DNA of 64,000 nt from Halichondria panicea (taxonomy: Eukaryota; Porifera; Demospongiae; Suberitida; Halichondriidae), in contig NC_087377.1 in NCBI RefSeq assembly GCF_963675165.1, positions 14,380,198 to 14,444,197 of the forward strand, written 5' to 3'. Under the pieces are notes generated by a model. The model was not told the DNA's origin. It searched no databases and worked only from the letters and a program-made list of their open reading frames with translations. Shown piece after piece: positions 11,155 through 21,171 of the stretch. The stretch's first letter is position 1. Every line of letters begins with the position of its first letter. The position numbers and the translations under genes are program-made.

Positions 11155-13400
11155 TTACTTTTTGCAGTTTCTACAGTACCAGCGTTTATTGGTGTTCAGT
11201 ACTTCTTCATCGATTTTCTCGCAAGTGTCGTGATACCACTGCACCATACCACCCTGTCAGACGCAGCTCCTGAATCTGTCAAACGACAGTGACAATATAC
11301 ATCAAACGACTCTGTTTTGCTGGGGCGACTAATAGCTCTTCTTGAGCGATTAATTGGAAAGTGGTCTAGTTTCCCGCTCTCAAGACACTGGATCAAGTGG
11401 CTTCTCATCTGTATCTGCATGGCTATAAATTAAACCACACTAGTAGGATTGATTGCGAGACATAAGGAAGTTGCAAAAGCCAAAGCAAACAGACCACAAT
11501 CTGAAGCACCGATTTGATGCTGTACGTTCATATACTGAATCGTTATGGTATCTTTGCTTGTGTGAAGTAGAGCAGCAATTTCTTCTTTGTTTCGACTTGT
11601 TGTGCATCTGCCACCACTATCATACACTTTCACGAACTATGCCAGGAAGACAATTAATGGTAGAAATCAGAATCCAGTGGCTATCGGCAACATTAAGAAC
11701 CTGCACAAACTCTGCAGTTTCTATATCAATAGAGAGGGTACGAGTTTTGCAAACATCCTGTAAACCTGAGACTAGATGACCAAACTGAGAATGTAGTAGA
11801 TGTTGCCCGGTATCAATCAAATTATCAGTGAGCCATCGATGTGGATGTTCTAAGATGTCTTTGTCGGCCTTGAATAGCTTCAATGATGGACACCAAACTG
11901 AGAGGCCTTGACTCAGAGTTGTCTTCGCTCTTGTCATCATCTTGCATTGCTTTTCATATCTTTAAAGCATTCCTTTTCTGTCGTCGTTTTGAATCTCTAG
12001 CAAAGCTTGTTCATTTCGAGATTTCTTGCATGGGGGAAGAACAGCAGGTGTTTCCTTTGTCATAATTATTATGTCTTCGTTTTAAATGTAGTATGCAATT
12101 TTTTGAGAGCTTGACAATATTGGAAATGGGTATTGCTTGCTTGTACTTGATAATAAGTTCAAAGCAGGTGCTGGAGCCGTTAAGATAAAAAAATATCTTC
12201 ATCAAGAAAACTTAAGTTTGGCTCTGGAACAATCTCAGTGTTTGCAATGATGGGGAAATATACGATAGCTCCAGTGGCGGAGAGGTAGGTGGGTTGGGAG
12301 GAGATGAGCTGTGGGGCGGGGAGGTAGGTGGGTTGGGAGGAGGAGATGAGCTGTGGGGCAGGGAGGTAGGTGGGTTGAGAGGAGGAGATGAGCTGTGGGG
12401 CTGGGAGGTAGGTGGGTTGGGAGGAGGAGATGAGCTGTGGGGCTGAAAGGTTGGGAGGAGGAGATGAGCTGTGGGGCGGGGAGGTATAGGTGGGTTGGGA
12501 GGAGGAGATGAGCTGTGGGGTGGGGAGGTAGGTGGGTTGGGAGGAGGAGATGAGCTGTGGGGCGGGGAGGTAGGTGGGTTGGGAGGAGGAGATGAGCTGT
12601 GGGGCTGGGAGGTAGGTGGGTTGGGAGGAGGAGATGAGCTGTGGGGCGGGGAGGTCAGTGAGCTGGGAGGAGGAGATGAGCTGTGTGGTGGGGGAGGAGA
12701 TGAGCTGGGAAGAGGAGATGAGCTGTGTGGCGGGGAGGTAGGTGGGTTGGGAGGAGATGAGCTGTGTGGCGGGAGAGGAGATGATCTGGGAAGAGGAGAT
12801 GAGCTGTGCATGGGGCTGGGAGGTAGGTGGGTTGGGAGGAGGAGATAAGCTATGGGGCGGGGAGGCAGGTGGGTTGGGAGGAGGTGAGCTGTGGGGAAGA
12901 GTTCTAGTTAAGTATGGCTTTAAGTGGGAACCATTGACTCTTTCTGCTTTGACAGTAGGATTCTCAACTAGTTGAAGGAAGTACAGTTCCTTTCCAAGCG
13001 TTTTTGTAATAGTGAATGGACCCAAGTACTTGGCATCCATTTTACCGCCAGCCCGTTTTTTTCGTAAAAAATCTTTCTTTAGTACTTTTAACCCCAATGC
13101 ATATGCTGATGGATTAGCTTTTCTTTTGTCATAGTCTTTTTTTGACGTTTTTGGGCCTTGAGTATGTTCTCCTTAGCCTCCCCCAATAGTTGTTGTCATC
13201 GATTGGTGATAGTCTCCAATGCCGAGCTTGAGAGCTCAGTCGAAAGTGGTTCAATTTGATCGTGACAGTCCAACAGTGTTTGGCTCCCCCATTGGAAAAC
13301 CAGAATTTATCGCAAACTTTGTGAATGAAAAAGCGAAAGTATGTGTGAAGAAATTGTGAAGCTTTCAGAAATTGCCAATAACCAACCACATGCTGTCTAC
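11155..13400 (-). pseudogene. Relic of an integrase-Ulp1-PHD transposable element
   Basis: Read on the minus strand. An integrase C-terminal segment at about 13335-12900 shows E-N-I-L-K-A-Q-K-R and then K-K-R-A-G-G-K-M-D-A-K-Y-L-G-P-F. A proline-rich stretch coded by a minisatellite follows (12276-12900). An Ulp1-type cysteine protease at about 11940-11430 shows W-L-T-D-N-L-I-D, D-S-H-W-I-L-I-S and Q-I-G-A-S-D-C-G-L-F-A, giving the H, D and C of a C48 peptidase. A PHD-like finger at about 11330-11155 shows W-Y-H-D-T-C and W-Y-C-R-N-C-K-K. At least three frameshifts break it: one in an A-run near 13140, one near 11630 and one in the PHD finger. Integrase linked to Ulp1 and PHD is seen in Ginger-type and KRBA2-like invertebrate elements; assigning it to that group is inference. 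Confidence 0.65.
12276..12900. repeat. Coding minisatellite, unit about 42 bp (G-rich on + strand)
   Basis: About fourteen imperfect units of g-g-g-g-c-g-g-g-g-a-g-g-t-a-g-g-t-g-g-g followed by t-t-g-g-g-a-g-g-a-g-g-a-g-a-t-g-a-g-c-t-g-t. The unit length is a multiple of three, so the minus-strand frame stays open and encodes a proline/serine-rich 14-residue repeat (P-A-P-Q-L-I-S-S-S-Q-P-T-Y-L). Some units are truncated or fused. Its G-runs could form quadruplexes. Confidence 0.9.
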
Positions 13401-14395
13401 GCCTCAATGACACATAGATTCACCAGCAAATGGGCGTACCTCACTATAGAACAACTCCAAACATATCATGCTTTTAAACCCCCTAGAGCAAACCATCAGG
13501 TGTCGCCTAATCCCAAAACTCACTGGAAGAGAAGCCCCCAACGACACAGAAAAATAATTGTTCGCATTACCAACAAGACTTGGTGCGTTAAACCTCCCTG
13601 ACCCTGCCGCAACAGCCGGAGAACAGTTTATTATGTCTAAGTCAATTACAAAACCCCTTGTGGATCAAAGAACATGACGTACCCATACGACACTCTTGTG
13701 GAACAAATGGAGGAAAAAATAAGTGTCAGAGAGAAAAGAGGTGAACATGCAAAACAATCTGCAATTATAGTTAGAGATTCTCTGCCTCAACCTCAACAAC
13801 TAGCGATGGACCTTGGGAGCGAGAAAGGTGCCTCAAGCTGGCTATCTGCTTTACCATTGGAAGAGCACAAATTTACCCTACACAAAACTGCCTTTCGTGA
13901 CGCAATAGCCCTGAGGTATGGTTGGCCCCCAGCAAACACACCATCCCACTGTGTTTGCATGTGGACATGCAGACGTTCTCCATTCAACACGCTCTCTCAT
14001 ACCCCAGAGGAGGCTACCCCAGTATGAACTGAGAGACATCACTGCCTCTCTGCTGAAAGAAACCTGCCACAGTGTCGCAACAGAACCCACCCTATACAAC
14101 CAGTGACAAGTGAAACCTTTGAAGGAGCCTCAACAAATAAACAGGATGGTGCCTGCCTTGACATGGTGGTGGACGGATTCTGGGGAAGTATACCTTTGAA
14201 ACTTGAGAAAGAACACTCCTCATTCTCCCCCCTCGTGTTTTCGTTGACCGGAGGACTGGCCCCAATCGCAACCACTTTCTATAAAAGACTTGCCTCCCAA
14301 TTATCAGAAAAGTGGAAACAACCCTATGGCCCCACGATGCGCTGGCTGAGATGCCGTATCTCGTTCTCCCTACTGAGATCATGCATCATGTGAGC
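13340..14395 (+). pseudogene. Relic of a reverse-transcriptase-type retroelement C-terminal region
   Basis: Across three frames it reads like the C-terminal part of retroelement polyproteins common in cnidarian and sponge genomes: N-Q-P-H-A-V-Y-A-S-M-T-H-R-F-T-S-K-W, then A-L-P-T-R-L-G-A-L, then G-A-S-S-W-L-S-A-L-P-L-E-E-H, F-R-D-A-I-A-L-R-Y-G-W, H-A-L-S-Y-P-R-G-G-Y-P-S, D-M-V-V-D-G-F-W-G and finally W-L-R-C-R-I-S-F-S-L-L-R. At least four frameshifts separate these pieces, so no protein is made. The relic ends where the DUF6589 gene begins. I recognise the family from recurring sequence but cannot name its clade. Confidence 0.6.
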
Positions 14396-17300
14396 AAAGA
14401 GTACTGTTCTCCACAAAAAAGGAGGAAATTACAGAGTCCCTCTACAGAGCACATTGTTCCTATACTTCAAGAGCTGCTCCCAGAAAGAGTGCATGTGAAG
14501 TTGACAACTGCCTCTGCCTGTATACCTTGCTTCAGAAGTGCTGACAAGTTGTTAAAGCTTAGAAAAGAAGTAAGAAAGAAGGAAAAGGAACTGCAACAAC
14601 AGGTGAATCATCGAAAGGATGGTTTGATTTACTATCTATGGTTTAATATATGCTGTATAGGGTCCTATTAGCACTGGACAGTGCATATAATCCTAATAAA
14701 TGACCTGTATTAGGTTGAGCAAACATATGGACCAGGAGAGAGACCTGAATCACCACCAACAGAAGAGGGTACCCCAAGAAGGATAAGAAAGAGAACTCTC
14801 GCTACGAACATAGGGACACCTAGGAGTAAGCGTATATGTCTCGATACCCCAACAAGACGGTCACTGCAGTCAATGATGCCCACAGAATCTTCACCTGCAG
14901 TTGCTGTAAGTTTTATTGGTAAATGACTGACTTAATTTATTAACTATATTTATAGATCTTTGTCAAGGGGGAAAAAAAGTCTCGAGCCTATATTATCAGC
15001 AAGGCATCAGGTTTCAAGAAACTGGTGTGAGGTGTAGCTCGAAGGGGGCATGCTACCATTGCTAGACAAGTTTTAGTAAACATCGATGTTTTGTAATAAA
15101 ATCGCTCAGAAAGTACATCCAGAAAGAAATGACCTTCCTTTGCTCGAAGAAAGAAAATTCATTGCTAAGAGGAAGATCTGTGGAGAGTGTGAAACGTTTC
15201 TCGTGGAATTTGTTGGCTAAAGAGCTAGAGAGCAAATTAAGCTCCTACACTCTATGGTATTTTGAGTGTTTGTGTGGACGTTAGGCGGAGGAAACGAAAG
15301 AGAAAGACTACAAAACAGAAATCATCATCAAATACTGCTATGCTGGGTGTATGTGCTGCTATATTGTTACGCCATCGCAATCAGAAAATGAATCTGCTCC
15401 AGCGAATCATCACATTGATTTTCCACAGTGGACACGCCTCAAAACAGGTGTGTATTTATTATAATTATGATGGTTAGTTATTATTATGTTTAAAACAGGT
15501 ATACAAAAGACTACAGAAGTTGCAGTTGACCATGTCACGAGACAGCACACTATCTTTCTTAGATGAGATTGGGTTAGATTATGATTCACCAGTGATCGAA
15601 TGGCGGGGGTGCATAGAGAATGAAATGAAGACAAGTCAGGTATGACCATGCATGCATGCATGCATGCAAGTGTTACAACAATACATATTATACTTATACC
15701 TTCACAGAGCACACTAGACGAAGATGCACATGTTGTACACTCTCCTGTACATGAAGTTTGCAATGATTCAGAAGCATCTCAGCAAAGCCATGACGTGCTT
15801 TCCGAAAGTGATGAGTCACAAGGTACCAATGGGTCTGATTCGGAAACAGATGCCTCATCACCAGACAAATCTTCTTGTTCTTCTTCTAGCTCCAGAGATG
15901 TTCTATCCACTACATCATCAGAATCATCATCAATAAATCTTGATGATATTCTAGGACCTCTGCCTCCATCATACCCTCTCACTTTCCCTTCGTTCAAACT
16001 GGTTGGCGATAATATCGACAAAGAAGTGAAACCACGTGATATGAGAAGTGATCATCAAACCAAGTCTCTGCACTATTTCCATTCTTATGCTGTTCTTGAT
16101 CGAATAGATCTATCCGGTGTGAGTGATATCGTGACCATACCAGAAGTAAGCGAAGTAAATTTAACCGACCTCCTCCCAACATCAAGTGACGATGAAGCAC
16201 TCGTGTCAAATTACGCAGTGTTTATGTTTCGTGTTTTGAAAAGGCACATGCCCTTTTTTAAATTCCGAGGAGTAGTGGAGAGACATATACAACATGAGCA
16301 TTCATATGAAATGAGTCAGAAATCAACAGTTGTAAGCTTATAATTCAACATGCATGCAAATTTTTTCACTATATACGCAGGTTCCTACAGGAATTGATCT
16401 CAAATCTGAACAAAAATACGAGGAAATGATACCTTTATGTCAAAGGCTGCAGGAGCAATATGTCCCAAGACTTGAAACAATTGAGAATGTGAGCATTCTA
16501 AATGAAGAAGACCAGCAGTTACTGATACCAATGTACCATTTTCATCCGATACTATTTGGTGAGCATTACAATTATACTTTGAACAGTTGTTGACCCTTAA
16601 ATGCAAATAATTGTGCTATAGGGGGGGACCAACTGACAGTTGCACGCATCAGAGGTTGTCGGAGAATAATGAGTAATTCTCAGACTGATCTACAACGACT
16701 GAAAGGCCTCATACCTGTTGTAGAAGACTGGCATGCCAAGCAATCATTTTTGGGGGTAAGACGTGTTAATTGGTGCTGTATTATGCATTTAATATATATA
16801 ATTATAGTTATACATGCAGACAATAATCATTATTAATCACATACATGCATGCATGCACATGCAGGTTGCATGGATCCGCCTGTACTCTGCTTCCTCTGGT
16901 ATCGATGGAGGAACACTGTTTCAATTGAGGAATCTCATAAATAGAAGAAATGTCAGAAAGCTGCCCCAAAATGATTTGAGTGCCTGTGAAGATTTTTTTA
17001 ATGCGGTCACCGATGCGCATATCTTGACCGCTGCAATGACATTCTTCAATATGTCATCTCTTGATGATCGACCTTCCAATACATACTTTCCTGAAGGGTT
17101 CAACGACTTAACATCTCTTGAAAAAAGAAAAGTGCTGATGCTTGCAATTAAAAAATTGACAAAAAAGTTTGTAAATGTGTCATTGATGAACAAGAAGGAC
17201 GAAGAGCAACAGATGGATGGTGTGTACGAGTATGCCTCTGAAACTCTTTCACTTGGTTTGCTTTATGCAGAGTTCAACGATGCCATTAAGGAGGGTGACG

Positions 17301-17866
17301 GGGAAAGAATAATCAGATGTTGGAGATATTTTCTTCTTATATTCAAATCAGCTCGGAGGAAAAACTACGCCATTGAAGCATTCACTCTTCTTGCTCAAGA
17401 ACAATACTTGCTCAGTCCACGCCAGGCACTTCAGCTGAAGTGGAGTCGAACAATTAATACTCATGGATTTCCGGGAAAAAACATACCTTGTGATTTACAT
17501 ATGGAACACTTAAACCGAGAATGCAAAACGGCTCTCTCTGGACTAGGTTCGAACATAACTGACAAGTCAATTCAAAGAATTGGTCAGTCAATTGGGAAAA
17601 CTGTCGAAATGTTAGAAAACTTTGACGAGATCAACCTAGTAACTAAGCAGTCCGGCTTTCACACCAGTCGATCTTCTAAAAAAGATGTAGAGAAATTGGT
17701 AGGACAACTGTTTGAAGTATCTAAAGTCTTCACAAATCAGCCTGCAACTGACCGTTGTCACCAAAATTTCAAAACCTTTAAGAGCAATATGGTTCAGTCT
17801 CTCAAACATGATAGTCTAAAACAGTGGATGATTGAACAGTTTAACAAACTACTATATATATATTAA
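14381..17866 (+). CDS. DUF6589-type transposase-like protein; 5' part damaged, 3' part intact
   Basis: Multi-exon gene. Exons 14381-14602 and 14714-14905 are open. The next exon (from 14956) hits an in-frame TGA and frame changes until about 15300, although family blocks remain readable there (K-R-F-S-W-N-L-L-A-K-E-L). From G-V-C-A-A-I-L-L-R onward the frame is good: exons ending near 15448, then 15500-15640, 15709-16333, 16381-16560, 16622-16756 and 16865-17866. Conserved blocks include V-Y-K-R-L-Q-K-L, F-L-D-E-I-G, G-G-D-Q-L-T-V-A-R-I-R-G, D-G-E-R-I-I-R-C-W-R and H-G-F-P-G-K-N-I-P-C-D-L plus M-E-H-L-N-R. DUF6589 proteins are expanded in animals and fungi and are thought to be transposon-derived. 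An acidic, serine-rich linker lies in the middle. The stop is 19 bases from the stop of the convergent helicase gene. It may be a recently dead copy. Confidence 0.6.
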
Positions 17867-17885
17867 AACATCATTAAATTTTACA

Positions 17886-19219
17886 TCAAAAAGAGCACTT
17901 GGCACACATACATACACACTCACAAATGTCACAACATTGGCACAGTTCATTTCCAGCATATAAATGTTCAGTATATCCATTAAACTTTTTAAAAAGCATA
18001 GTCCTTCTACATACACTCTTGTTAATGCAATATTCTTTCATATCTTCGGATAGATCCCTTGTAACTACATCTGGAACTTTATGATAAAGAATAGCATGGG
18101 CTAAGAGATGATCCCGCCCAGCACGTCCTGATTCTTGCAAATACTGTTCTACATCGTCTGATGCTCCCCAGTGCATAATTCTTCTGACATTGGAGCAGTC
18201 AATGCCCATTCCAAAGGCTATTGTGGCAATCACAACTCTAAGTTGTGAATTAGGGATTGAAAACGAGCGTATGATTTCCTCCTTTACATCAGGTTGAGTG
18301 CAAGCAGAGAACATATCAATAAGTCTAAATTGAGCCATATCAGGAGCACTCATAGGGTTTAAAATCTCTTTTCCAAGCCGGTTCTTAAAATACAGGTAGA
18401 TGTGTGTCATGCTGTCGTATGTTCGGCAGAAGATTATAGCTCTGTCTGTCAATTGCCTGTATCTCCTGACTTCTTCTATAAGAGGGGCAAATGTTTCTTC
18501 AATCGGTGGAGGGTTTACTTGAACTATGTATTTGATGTTGGGTTTGTGAGGGGACTCGGAGATTATAACAGGGTTGATTAATCCAACACTCTTACAAATA
18601 GCTTTTCGTGTTTTGATTGTGGCGGTAGCAGTTAGACTCATCACTTTAACACCTTCAGGCACCAAACTGCAAACTTCTCCAAGGTTGGCAAATTCAGTTC
18701 GAAAAGCTTTACCCCTAAAAATGTAAGAGGTATAATTTATAGTGAGTTACATTATGTGAAACTCACCATTTTGTTACACAGTGTGCTTCATCGATAACAA
18801 GGGCAACAAGATTTGCTTGGAATACAGGACTTTGAATATTATCTCTCCACTGTAAATCTGTGAGCAGGTATTCTGGACTCATGTATATGAGTTGCTTTCT
18901 ACCACTGGATATTTCGTTGAGCCCTTTTTCATCACAATTTCCCACATAAACTGTCAGTCATGGCTTTCACTTGATCTTTCATCAGTGCCACAAGAGGGCT
19001 CACTACAATGACTAATGAAGAGCCAGGTGATTTTCTGATCTCGTCGAACACTCCAGGTAGGACACAAAAACATAGAGATTTCCCACTACCAGTAGGTAAG
19101 CTGACAAACACGTCTCTACCATCTACTAAGCTTCTTACAGCTAGCTCTTGACTGGGTTTCAGCTCCTTATATCCTAGCTTTATAGTAGCGACACGAATTG
19201 CAGCAGTTAATACTTCCAT
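17886..19219 (-). CDS. RecQ-like DNA helicase, frameshifted between motifs I and II
   Basis: Superfamily 2 ATP-dependent 3'-5' DNA helicase of RecQ type. On the minus strand: start at 19219 (M-E-V-L-T-A-A-I), a Q-like region (E-L-K-P-S-Q), Walker A L-P-T-G-S-G-K-S, motif Ia (V-S-P-L-V-A-L-M-K-D-Q), DEAH box I-D-E-A-H-C, T-A-T-A motif III (S-L-T-A-T-A-T), motif IV I-I-F-C-R-T-Y, motif V A-F-G-M-G-I-D and motif VI Q-E-S-G-R-A-G-R-D, then a cysteine cluster at the C-terminus (zinc-binding-like). An intron of about 50 bases lies at 18715-18767. Near 18955 a short deletion shifts frame between A-M-T-D and V-Y-V-G-N-C-D, so this copy is probably inactive unless the assembly is wrong. It is tail-to-tail with the DUF6589 gene. 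Confidence 0.75.
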
Positions 19220-20138
19220 CTATACTCCCATGGCAACAATAATGATAAAGTGTTTCCTTTCTTACAGGTACGTCAGAGCACATAGCAACCCCTCCCACAA
19301 TGTTTAATTATTAGTATTCTGGCAATCTGATTGGTGCGACAACATTCCGAAACAGGCCCATGGAAAACCGGCCACTTCGACCAGACGTCCTTCCCCCTTC
19401 GACGGCTGCTCGCGAGACTAGCCGAGTGTCTCAAATTACAGCAGACAATGTAGACCTGATGAGTGCTTATCTGCAGGTATTATTTTCGTATCCACTATAG
19501 AGCTGGTTCTACTGCCAGAAAGTTTCCAAAAGGAGCAGAACCTCTAAAACTACTACAATAGGATTGTACGACTATGGAATTGACTAGACCCTATCGATCC
19601 AATATCAATACAATCTATTACGAACTAAGGGAAAATTCGACATTGGTGCTCGTGCCCCTGTGAAAACTGTCTCATGCACACAATCGCAAATTAGTATGGT
19701 TTAGTCTCACTCTGTCAGTACTTATGAGATCACAACCTTGCAACATTGTCATGTCATTCTCAAATACACTGTTTCTAGACTAGACTACTGCTCAATAATA
19801 ATAACTCAAGCCTCAATTTGAGGCTTGAGGATAGGCTCAAAGATAGACCTTTAGTCTTCAGACTTCACTATGCTAGGTATTGCGTCTATGATAATATCTC
19901 CAGACTTGCATATAAAGTAAGTCTGCAATGTGTAGGCATCCTGTGGCTTTGTTGCCTGTCAGGCTCCGCCCATCTACTGAAAGCCCACGCTCATTTTCAC
20001 TGTTGTGCCACCACTGTGCCACTGTCACGCGACTTAGCGAGGCAGGCTCTCCTTTTTCTTAGACAGTTCGTTCTTTCTTTCTTTGTTCCTCCAATTCTTA
20101 CCGTATTTTATCTTTATATTGACGGTGTGACAAAGAAC

Positions 20139-20205
20139 TAGTTGGGTGTGGCCCCACCCTGGACCGAACCTACGTTCGCGTCCAGGGTGGGGCCACGCCC
20201 AACTA
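20139..20205. mobile_element. 67-bp hairpin element, TAGTTGGG...CCCAACTA, 9-bp target duplication
   Basis: Nearly perfect palindrome with arms of about 27 bases (TAGTTGGGTGTGGCCCC...) around a small loop, flanked by direct repeats acaaagaac at 20130-20138 and 20206-20214. The TAG...CTA ends and 9-bp duplication match the other miniature elements here. Confidence 0.8.
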
Positions 20206-20502
20206 ACAAAGAACAGAAAAAGGAGAGGCTCTCTGCGAAGGAGGCTAGGCTAGCCTAATACCGTGCAAGAAAGAGTAGACAATGAAAACGGCTAAAATGA
20301 AGGTAGAGTTTTAATTGTATGTAGTAGATCTCTATTCAGTTATATAGATCTATGATAAGATCATTGAGATTTCTGATTGAACACCATGCATAGCATGGAC
20401 TAACAGTAGAGCAGTCTCACAACCCTAACCCTAACCCTGGTCTCCAAAGTATGTCACCTTGAATACCGGTACGCGGTATAGTTTTGTTTGGCACAGATGC
20501 TA

Positions 20503-20636
20503 GCTTGATTTTTTTTGCACAAAACTCGCCCTGAAATGCGGCCAGGCCCACTCGCTATTTCGTAATCAGTTAAAATTAAAATGCACCAGCAATAGCAAGT
20601 GGCCGCATTTCAGGGCGAGTTTTGTGCAGGCTAGCA
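20503..20636. repeat. Fold-back element with GCACAAAACTCGCCCTGAAATG arms
   Basis: Two arms of about 40 bases (containing CAAAACTCGCCCTGAAATGC) pair around an AT-rich loop. A diverged half-copy (CAAAACTCGCCTTGAA) is at about 57600. No target duplication was identified with certainty. Confidence 0.7.
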
Positions 20637-21171
20637 ATCCGTGCCAAACTGCCAAATGGCCAGTATAATATTGGAGGTGGCCGTACTTCAGAGAGCCAGG
20701 AGAGCCAGTATACTGTACACTTACCATAATGATTCATTATCTTCGAGACAGAGCCGCAAAATAATTAGTCAGAGTAAAGATGCTTTTTAGCAGCAAATAC
20801 TTTCTGAAATTCAGCCTATTCCGACCAAACTACACTGTTCCAAGGCATGCATATTAACAGGAATCTACAGTACATCTAGCTAGCTATAAGATCGATCCTG
20901 CACTCATGATCGTATTATATTGACCGACTGATGCGGAAAATAGGTCCATTGTGGTGGCTAATTCATTCCTCTATCAGTAAGATACTGTATCAAGCTGATT
21001 GACAGCTGCATGCAGAGGGTCATTCCCAGGGAATTTCCCTAAGTCATAATGATAAGGGCCATGGTCACAGTGCATGGCTTTATCCCACGATCTGTATAAA
21101 GGGGCTATTCCCAGGGAAAATCCTTAACCACAATATGCATTGTTATGTTCACACCATGCACACAGAAACTA

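Larger units (their letters stand above)
19220..21171. other. Spacer with two hairpin elements and a short telomere-like repeat
   Basis: No supported gene. It holds fold-back elements (listed separately) and an interstitial ccctaa array of about three units at 20420-20440. A pair of tattcccagggaa direct repeats lies at about 21025 and 21108. Confidence 0.5.

Noticed and set aside
12212-12848. Long proline/serine- and glycine-rich open frames on both strands
   Set aside because: They are produced by the 42-bp minisatellite whose unit length is a multiple of three; only the frame continuous with the integrase C-terminus has domain support.
20420-20440. Telomere-like ccctaa repeat suggesting a chromosome end
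   Set aside because: Only about three units, embedded in ordinary sequence with genes on both sides; an interstitial scrap, not a telomere.
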